In this document: in pieces, positions 55,936-64,000 of the stretch
Layout of the letters: each line of letters opens with the position of its first letter
Position numbering within the stretch: the first letter of the stretch is position 1
Source of the DNA: Zanthoxylum bungeanum
Lineage: Eukaryota; Streptophyta; Magnoliopsida; Sapindales; Rutaceae
Assembly: GCA_019454045.1 (NCBI GenBank)
Contig: SKCR01007555.1
Coordinates: 1 to 64,000, forward strand
Reading direction: 5' to 3'
DNA: 64,000 bases
The notes under the pieces: generated by a model
What the model was told of the DNA's origin: nothing
Database searches by the model: none
What the model saw: the letters and a program-made list of their open reading frames with translations, nothing else
Program-made: the position numbers and the translations under genes

Positions 55936-57728
55936 TGTTGGATAATATGACCCATAGCGTCACTATTTGTACAGATCATAGTGTTGTTGTACAAATTAAC
56001 TATGTGACAAGGAAATTGCACTCTCATCATTTGTGATTAGATCACCTTAGATATATAAATGAAGATAGGTCCATATGATTAGTTCCTGGATTGAGATGAT
56101 ATGAGACAGTATCAGTCCACGAAGGATTAATCATTAAATATCCCTAGTCGTAGTATTATCGAGATTGGACATCGATAATGCGGAATAGGCTAGTATTGCA
56201 CTTGTGCGCGTTGTGAGGGCACAACAGCATAGTTCTCATATATTTGGGTATTGGATACTCATGCAAGTGCGATAGGAGGTTGTGTTTCACAGATGGTACG
56301 GGAAACAGCTTCGCTCTGGATAGACCCCTCGGAATCCCATTGGTATTATGACTATGTGTCTATGGGAGTCCGACATCAGGGTAGGTGTGTATGGTCTTAA
56401 CCTGAGACTTGCACCGCTAATGCTTACGACAATCAATATGCTTTAGTTGAGGTCGTCCAGGACTCTAACCGGTTCTGTGTACGCCAATGCTGGGCATATT
56501 GAGAATCGTAGAGTATTGGGTGTGATGTCAAGACGGAAGTATCACTCCAGTCATAGTGGAGATGATGTCACGCAGGATACGGTATCAGTGCTCTTAAGTG
56601 CTGGCCGGCCATCGGGATATTATGACAAGGTCATGTATATCCGATTATAGAGACTAGTTACCAGACATCCGACATGTGCTTCGGATGGGGCAGACACTTA
56701 TCCAGCCCCAGCCCTAGCACGTGACTATCCGATACTGGGCCGATATACACAATACTTGGTATACTACGCTTGATATAGATCTTAAATATTCTTAGATGAA
56801 TATGACCGGAGAATTTGGTAAGACTTCGTGCTTTGCTAGAAGCCGATCTTGTCTCGTAAATCGATAGAACGTAGTACTTGGTACGTACGTGATTCGGATA
56901 CTCCGACGACCGTATTTACTGCCGAATTATCTGGGGATCTCATGGGTCGCTTCCCAATAATCCACCGATGACGTATGACTCGCACTCTTTTATTAATCTG
57001 GGATTATATTGAAGAGAGAGAAAATTAATCTATGATTAATTACGGAGATATTTTATCTAGGATAAAATATCGTCTAGAGAGAGATAATGATTAATTTAGA
57101 ATTAATCGGTAAATTAATATATTCGATATATTAAACGAAATTAGATTTCGACGCGGAATTAAAATTAGATTTTAATTCGGGCGAACGAATTAATTTGGAA
57201 TTAATTCGTTAGCGACGTGAATAGTGAATTCGCTAGGCGTAATCATTTAATTACGACGCAACGGAAAATTCGCTAATTAGGAATTAGCGAAACTGAGCCC
57301 GAGTGTGATTGCGAGCGCATTCGTATTTCAAATTCGAGTGCGGCAACGCAAGTCACATCAAGCGTCAAATCACTCGTCACATCAAGCGTCAAATCAAAAG
57401 TCACTTTGAGTGATTGATTGATTGATGGATGTGATTGATTGATGGATGGATTGACTTACATCATATCACTTTATTAAAGTGACTTTGAATAGTTGATGTA
57501 AGTTGGTGTAATAGTGTTTGGAGGGAAAAGCATTTACTTTTGGTTTTTTATTTAATCAATTAGTAATTTTTTTAGTATTTTTTCTTGGAAAATATATAAA
57601 GGCATTTTTGGAAAATGCTTTACCTATTATTACACAACATTCTTCTCTCTCATTTCTCTCTTCCAAGTCACGCCCAAACATGATTTTCATTGCTTGTTTG
57701 ATCTTGGGACCTAGATATAAACCTAACA
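55936..57728 (+). mobile_element. 3' LTR of element F
   Basis: 1793 bp, same termini as the 5' LTR. Differences are mostly C/T and G/A transitions, as expected from methylated cytosines. Confidence 0.93.
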
Positions 57729-57733
57729 CTGCC
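57729..57733 (+). repeat. right target-site duplicate of element F (CTGCC)
   Basis: Exact match to 48305-48309. Confidence 0.9.
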
Positions 57734-60449
57734 CATGGGGTATATACTTGAATTAGGAGATTGTTATAATGTACTAGTTTGACTTGAAACATTATCTCTA
57801 TATCTAGTTCAACACGTTGTGGGTATACCTTTATATTCTAAAACACTAAGTATTTTGTTTATAAAGATGATATTGAGATATACACATTAGATATGAATTA
57901 TAGTAATTATATTTTGAATATAAAAAAATCTCAAACATATAACATGACAAACAAATAGCTCAAACTGAATTAATCAGATGAGACTTATTTGTGGCATTGT
58001 TGTCTGGGACACATTAACAAGTCTCGTATATCCACACTTTCGAAGAGTGGATACTATGACGGATTTGATTCTAATTCAAATGATGTCTACGAATCTAGTT
58101 TATTAGGCAAAGTGGCTAAAACACCTTTTACTTGGTAAAAGTGAAAGTGCCACCGATCTGTTAGCCCTCGTTCATAGTGACGTTAGTGGGCCCATATCTA
58201 GCTAGGCTAGAGGTGGATATGAATACTCCGTAATCTTTACGGAAGTAGCATCAGGTTACGGTTATGTGTATCTTAGGAAACACAAGTCCGAAAATTTTGA
58301 GTAATTCAAATAGTTTCGACACGAAGTAAGAAAACAGACCGGTAAAAGTATTAAAAACATTACGGTTGGACCAAAGTGTAAAATACTTAAAGATATGAGT
58401 TTCAAGATTACTTGAAATAGTATGGTATTCTTTCACAATGGACTCCTCCCGGGACACCTCAATTTGAAGGTGTGTCTAAACAGAGAAACCGAACTTTGTT
58501 AGACATGGTAAGGTTGATGATGAGTAGCTCTGAGCTACCAAATTCCTTCTAAGGATACACATTAAATAGTGCAGTACTTATTTTGAATAAGGTTCCATGA
58601 AAATCTGTTATACATACTTCATATTAGATATGAACATGAAAGAAACTGGGTTTCTCATTCCTGGAGATTTGGGAATACTGGGCATATGTTTGGATGATAC
58701 CAAACTAGAACCCAAATCGGTTATGTGCCTATTTGTAGGTTGTCCTAGGGAAACCAAAGTATAGTACTTATACAACTCACAAGAGAACAATGTAATTGTT
58801 TCTCTCCATGCGGTTTTCCTAAGAGGAATTCTAATATGCAGTGGTAATTGGGAGGAAAGTAAAACTCGATGAAAAATCGGAGTAATACTGTTCTAGGCAC
58901 CAAATTCTCACGGAACACAAACAGTTTATCAGGGATGAAACTGTACCATAATCTTCGAATACACAAGAACCGTATAAGTCGGAGAGAGTCAGAAAATAAC
59001 CTGGGAGGTATGGGTTTCTGATCTCACCTCATGTAGATATCAATCTTTTTGAGGAAGAAAAACCGGCTACGTTTGAGGAAGTGATACAAGGTATCGACTC
59101 ATTTTATGGCAAAGTGCCATGAAGACCGAAATGGATTCCATGTATACCAACTAAGTTTGGACATTGGTTGATGTAGCAGAAGGCATTGTGCCTATTGGTA
59201 CTAAATGAGTCTTCAAGGAAGACATACATGGATGGCAACATACAATTGTACACAGCTAGGCTTGTACAGAGAGGGTATCATCATCAATATGGTGTCGATT
59301 ACGACGAAACTTTTTCACTTGTTGCCATGATTAAATCTATTCGGATAATGCTTGCTAATGTTGCATGTTTCATTTATGAAATATGGTTGTTCAACGTCAA
59401 AATCACTTTCCTTAAACTGAAACCTTTTGTAGGATGTTTTTACAACAACCTGTCGGTTTTGTCGTACCAAAAACATGCAAACAAGGTTTGCAAGTTAATT
59501 CAATCCATTTATGGATTGAAGCAAACATTACGTTCTTGGAAGCAACGTTTTGATGAGATCATAATGGTATATGATTTCATTCAAAATCGAAGATGATTCT
59601 TGTGTATATAAGAAGGTTAGCGGGAGCGCACTGATAATGATTGTCCTATACGTTGATGACATATTATTTCTTGGAAATGATATTCTCATACTAAATACTC
59701 GGTGAAAACTTGGCTTTCATGAAAATTCTCCGTAGAATACTTGGGAGAGGCAACCTTTATTCTAGGAATAAAGATCTACTGGGATAGATCTAAAAGTTGT
59801 TGGCACTCTCAGAGAATTCGTACATTGAAAGAAATGTACGCGACCTGGTGTCTCATATGCTTTGAGCATATGGAGTCACAATCAGGCCAATCCAAGTGAT
59901 AGTCACTGGATTGATGTTAAGAACATCCTTAAGTATCTTAGACGAACTAAGGATGCTTTCTTAACCTATGGAGAATGAGAACTTGAAGTGATAGGGTTCA
60001 CCGCTGCAAGTTTCCAACCGATAAAAAAATGACTGTAAGTCACAATAAGAGTACGCATATAATTTGAATAACGAAACAGTGAGCCGGAAATCTTCCAAGC
60101 AAGATACTGTTGCCTAAAAAATAATAAAAGCGGAATATTGCTGCAGTTGAGGCAGTAAAAGAAGCAATTTTGGATCTATAAAATTCCTAATTTGATTAGG
60201 AGTAGTTCTGTTAGTAGTTGAGCTGGGCTACAACATAGGCTAAGGAACCGCGGTCTCATCAACGATCCAAGTATGTACTTTAATGATTTCATCTGATTCG
60301 TCAGATCATACATCGTGGCGATGTGATGATCGAATAAATTGCATCAGATGATAACCTAACAAATCCACTAACGAAAGTTGTTTCTTAATAGAAGTTTGAG
60401 CAACCCGTACATAGTTCAGGTGTAGGACACTTGAGTGATTGGCTATAGG
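57734..60449 (+). pseudogene. copia pol copy 3 (protease to RNase H), element E
   Basis: Continues the protease interrupted at 48309, then integrase (58180-58560, same GAGTAATTC stop near 58300), linker, RT and RNase H. An RT stretch of 136 residues is open (59186-59596, with QYGVDYDETFS and YGLKQTLRSW), but the catalytic MDVKTAF motif reads FNVKITF, so the first RT aspartate is lost. A YVDDILF-like segment survives near 59650. It ends with GATTGGCTATAG before a decayed PPT (CCAAATGAGGGAT, 60450-60462). Confidence 0.8.
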
Positions 60450-60462
60450 CCAAATGAGGGAT

Positions 60463-62497
60463 TTTTGGACAATTATGACCCATAGCATCACCATTTGTAC
60501 AGAACATGGTGTTGTTGTACAAATTAACTATGTGACAAAGAAAATTGCACTTTTATCATTTTGTAATTAGATTACTTGGATATATAAATGATAAAAGTCT
60601 ATATGATTAATATCGGATTAATAAGATATGAGACAATTTTAATCCACGTAAGGTTCTATCATTAAATATCCATAGTCGTAGTATTATCGAGACTGGACAT
60701 TGATAATCCAGAATAAGCTAGTATTACATTTGTGTGTGTTATGGAAGCGTCACATCATAGTTCTCATATATTAGGGTATTGGATACTCATGCAAGTGTAA
60801 TAGGAGGTTCTGTTTACTGATGGTACGGAAATAGCTTTGCTCTGGATAGACCCATCGGAATCCCATTGGTAGTATGACTATGTGTCTATGGGAATCCGAA
60901 TCAGGGTAGATGTATTTGGTCTTAACCTGAGACTTGCATCGCTAATACTTGTGACAATCAATATACTTTGGTTTTGGTCGTCCGGGGCTTTAACAGGTTC
61001 TGTGTACGCCTCTTCTAGGTATACTGAGAATCGTAGTGTATTGGGTGTGATATCAAGATGGAAGTATCACTTCAGTCATATGGAGATGATGATCACGTAG
61101 GATACAGAACTAGTACTCTTAAGTACTACAGTCATCGGGATAATATGACTAGGTCATGATTATCTGATTGTAGAGACTAGTTACCAGAGATCTGATGTGT
61201 GCTTTGTACGGGGCAGACACAATTCCAGCCCCAGGCCTTGCATGTGACATCCGATACTGGATCGTAATACGCAATACTACGTATACTACGTCTGACAAAG
61301 ATTATATATTCCTTTAAAGAATATTTCTGGAGAATTGGGTAGGCACGGTGCTTTCCTAGAAGACAAAGATTATATATTCCTTTAAAGAATATGTCTTGTA
61401 AAATGGTGAGAACGTGGTACCGGGTACGCACGTATTCAGATAGTCCGATGACCATATTTACTGCCAACATATCCAAGGATCTCTTGGGTCGCTTCCCGAA
61501 GATTCACCTTTGAGATTTGACTCGAATAGAAAATAATCTGAGATTAATTATGAAAGAGAAAATTAATCTGGGATTAATTACGGCAATAATTAATCTGGGA
61601 ATTAATTATCAAAGAAATAATTAATCTGGGATTAATTGCGTCGAGAATTTATTTGGGATTAAATTCGTCGAGAAAAGAGAGAATGCGATTAATTTAAAAT
61701 TAATCGGTAAAGTAAATTTAATAGTTAAATTAGATTTTACTATTTAATTTATTTAAGTTGGGCTAAAATAATATATTGGATATATTAATTGAAATTAGAT
61801 TTCAATGCGGAATTAAAATTGGATTTTAATTCAAGCGAACGAATTAATTTAGAATTAATTCGTAAGTGACTTACATAATAATATTGCGAGGCATTATTAT
61901 TTAATTAAATTGGATTTAATTAAGTCTCAACGGTAATTCGCTTAATTCGGAATTAAGTGAACCCGGGCCCGAGCGAAGTTGCGTGTTGGATTGTCCGACT
62001 TAAATTTGGAATTTCAAGTGGGACCCACCAACTTACATCAAAGTGTTTGACACTTGATGGAACTTGGTAAATGGTTGAGAATTAAATCTTGGATTGCTTT
62101 CTCTACACTCAAATAAAATTCCAACACACTTTGTCTTTAATTTTAAAAAGACATATACCAACTTTGAGGTCAACTTGAAGATATGATTTTAGAAATCAAA
62201 ATTGCACTATTCCTCTTCTCTCTCACTAAAATATCGTGAACCATGTTCCTGGAGGACAAAGTTTTCTTTCAAAATTTATTCTTGCTAGCACATCAAGGAG
62301 TGGATCAAGGTGATAGGAAAACTCACCCAAGTGTTGGAAACATTCATGAAAGGTTGGAGCTTCCACCGAAACGCATTACATCCTTGGAAATTTTCGAAAT
62401 CTCCTCAACCAATCAATGTGAGTATTCCGCAACTCTCTTGTTAATTCACACACAAATCACTCTTAGATGATCTTGGAATATTCTAGGAACACTTACA
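60463..62497 (+). mobile_element. 3' LTR of element E
   Basis: 2035 bp. The terminal TG is mutated to TT (TTTTGGACAATTATGACCC); it ends in ACTTACA before the TSD GAGTG. It contains a donor-like GTGAGTATT (62418-62426). Near 61360-61400 a short segment (GACAAAGATTATATATTCC) is repeated. It retains the region deleted from the 5' LTR. Confidence 0.88.
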
Positions 62498-62502
62498 GAG
62501 TG
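62498..62502 (+). repeat. right target-site duplicate of element E (GAGTG)
   Basis: Exact match to 37102-37106 across 25.4 kb, which shows that everything between is one insertion plus later events. Confidence 0.88.
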
Positions 62503-63193
62503 ATCATGTCAAGTCAGTTCAGAAGTCATATGTCAAATTTATAGTTCAAATGAACATGTCAGAGAAGTTTGCCGGTCCTTACCAGCCTTGAAAGAATGTC
62601 TCCATGACCAAGTCAGTTCCATAAACACATTCAATAGACCAAATCCAAACCCATACTCACAGACCTATAATTCTGGTTGGAGAATCCATCCAAACTTCAA
62701 TTGGAGGAATGATAACCAAGCATAACCTTCACACCAACCTCCCCAGGTATACCAGAATTTCTGAAATTCCCAGAATTATGCACCATATGTCCCACCACCT
62801 AGGAAAACCATTGAAGATAACTTGAGTGCATTCATGGAAAAATAAGAGACCATCAATAACCAAAATGCACAAATGGTGAATGATTTGAAAGAAACTTTTC
62901 ATAAAATCACATCTGCTTTGGCCATTAAAGAGAAAGGTAAGTTTCTTGCACAACCTCAGTCAAATCCCAAAAGTCATCAAAACCCTCATGAGGGTAGTTC
63001 TGGAAATCAACACTTAGATCAAGTCAAATATGTTATTACTCTTCGCAGTGGTAAGAACATCCACAAACCTATTCTTGAACCTCGCGAAACTGAGAATAAA
63101 TCAGAATCAGAGGGTAAGGAAGGGGTTGATGAGCCATTACCCGTCGTCGATAATAAAAATTTTCTCATGCACCTCCATTTCCACAGGTATTAA
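62503..63193 (+). pseudogene. Athila gag C-terminal part and gag-pol linker
   Basis: Resumes Athila coding after element E. Recognisable: NPYSQTYNSGWRIHPNFNW near 62650-62710, a proline-rich stretch (VPPPRKT), a helical stretch from 62873 (MVNDLKETFHKITSALAIKE), and the typical ITLRSGK motif near 63036. Stops at several points (62729, 62762 region) and frame changes near 63190 break it. Confidence 0.75.
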
Positions 63194-63221
63194 AAACAAC
63201 GAAATTGAACATTCCCCATAA

Positions 63222-64000
63222 ATTTATGAAATATTCAAACAGGTAAAGATCAATATCCCTTTGTTAGATGCCATCCAACAAATACCATCTTATGCCAAAT
63301 TTCTAAAAGATTTATGCACCCTCAAAAGAAAACATCAGGTAAGAAATAAAACTTTTCTAGCTGAACAGGTAAGTTCCATTCTCTCAACCAATAATACATT
63401 AAAATACAAAGACCCTGGTTATTCAACTATTTCTGATATTATTGGAAATCAAAACATTGAACATGTTTTACTTGATCTTGGAGCTAGTGTAAATTTACTT
63501 CCGTTTTCGGTTTACCAAAAACTAAATATTGGTGAAATGAAACCAACCTCGGCTACTATTTTACTTGCCGATAGGTCAGTTAAGGTACCAAAAGGAATTG
63601 TGGAAGATGTGTTATTGCAAATCGATAAATTCGTATATCCTGTGGATTTTATTGTTGTAGAAACACAACCTATGGCAGACAGTTATAAGCCAATCCCTGT
63701 AATACTTGGTCGCCTATTTTTAGCGACAGCTAACGCTTTAATTAATTACAGGAATGGAATAATGAATCTTTCTTTTGGCAACATGACATTAGAGCTAAAT
63801 ATTTTTAACATGTACAAACTGCCATATGATGAAGATAATGAAAATGAAAGCGTAGAATCAATTGAACCTATTATGGATGAGCATATTCAGGGGAGTTTAT
63901 CTGGTCCTATGGAATTTTTTACTACTAATTTTGTTGAGTCAAGTGCGCATATAAATTCAGATATTACTAATGATTTTCTACTTGACTCTACACATGTATT
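63222..64000 (+). pseudogene. Athila pol start: aspartic protease (runs off window)
   Basis: An open frame without its own start, from just after a TAA at about 63219 to the window end. It reads FKQVKINIPLLDAIQQIP, then the protease core LLDLGASVNLLPFSVY (63466-63513) with the DLGAS active site typical of Athila, LLADRSVKVPKG, VYPVDFIVVE, and VILGRLFLATANALIN. A non-conserved acidic linker follows (63830-64000) toward RT, which lies beyond the window. The frame is about 260 codons long and uninterrupted, but upstream frameshifts separate it from gag. Confidence 0.8.

Larger units (their letters stand above)
48310..57728 (+). mobile_element. copia element F, young but coding-dead
   Basis: 9419 bp, perfect TSD CTGCC. 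5' LTR 48310-50101, PBS, leader with three hairpins, degenerate gag-pol, PPT 55923-55935, 3' LTR 55936-57728. The LTRs are about 98% alike by eye, mostly transitions, so insertion was fairly recent, yet no pol or gag domain is open. The donor-like site present in the other LTRs is absent. It probably moved with proteins from a relative such as D. Confidence 0.9.
41893..60884 (+). repeat. second tandem duplication in element E (two 4784-bp units, one split by F)
   Basis: Copy A 41893-46676 and copy B 46677-60884 (14,208 bp, or 4784 after removing F and one TSD). Each begins at ATCTAGCTAGG in the integrase and ends in the LTR at GACTATGT. Both contain the RT-to-gag junction 1100 bp after the start. 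The join at 46676/46677 fuses LTR to integrase with only a few shared bases. The nested junction shows this event came after the 2.09 kb duplication and before the insertion of F. Confidence 0.88.
37107..62497 (+). mobile_element. copia element E, internally duplicated, hosting element F
   Basis: A plus-strand copia insertion of 25.4 kb with perfect TSD GAGTG (37102-37106 and 62498-62502) in Athila gag. Order: 5' LTR, PBS, leader, gag1-pol1(to RT), gag2-pol2(complete), PPT, LTR fragment, integrase-RT, gag3 (split by F), pol3, PPT, 3' LTR. Removing F (9419 bp plus 5-bp TSD) and the two tandem duplications (about 2.09 kb and 4784 bp) leaves an ordinary single element. All coding is broken. Confidence 0.88.

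Noticed and set aside
59186..59596. 136-codon RT-like frame as a surviving gene
   Set aside because: It is a fragment of E pol copy 3 lacking the first catalytic aspartate and flanked by stops.

Overview
The window is plant nuclear DNA, probably from a eudicot, and consists almost entirely of nested LTR retrotransposons. I found no host gene, tRNA or rRNA gene. The evidence is LTRs ending in TG...CA, primer-binding sites matching plant tRNAs (iMet for the copia elements, Asp for an Athila-type gypsy element, probably Arg for a Tat/Ogre-like element), polypurine tracts, and gag-pol reading frames. This density of old and young insertions suggests heterochromatin. The species cannot be named from sequence alone.

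Layout. 1-1207: 3' part of a plus-strand copia LTR with an internal tandem duplication. 1208-7898: a decayed minus-strand copia element (B) cut at the left by that LTR. 7899-15520: Tat/Ogre-like gypsy remnants, with two LTR segments in opposite orientation, a minisatellite and a PBS. 15618-30512: an old plus-strand copia element (C), 5'-truncated and split by a complete minus-strand copia element (D, 17689-27800) that keeps an uninterrupted 1319-residue polyprotein. 30513-31986: another Tat-like LTR piece. 31987 to the window end: an Athila-type element with LTR, PBS, broken gag and protease. It holds a solo copia LTR (34830-36746) and a 25.4 kb copia insertion (E, 37107-62497, TSD GAGTG). E grew by two successive internal tandem duplications (about 2.09 kb, then 4784 bp). 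It was then hit by a young copia element (F, 48310-57728, TSD CTGCC).

B, C, D, E, F and the solo LTR belong to one copia superfamily with LTRs of about 1.8-2.1 kb and long leaders. D looks like the only candidate autonomous member. F has LTRs about 98% alike by eye but decayed coding, so it probably moved as a non-autonomous element.

The most interesting signal lies in the non-coding leaders. All four leaders (B, D, E, F) carry three hairpins at conserved spacing with an identical 11-nt loop containing the palindrome UUGGCCAA. Stem changes include an A-U/G-C compensatory swap. These are candidate RNA dimerisation or packaging signals. A splice-donor-like site in the LTR and an acceptor-like site just before gag would remove them as an intron. 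F lacks the donor. Together this suggests a split between translated (spliced) and packaged (unspliced) RNA, with F as a packaging-only parasite. That model is inference; the hairpins, their spacing and the splice-site matches are read directly from the sequence.
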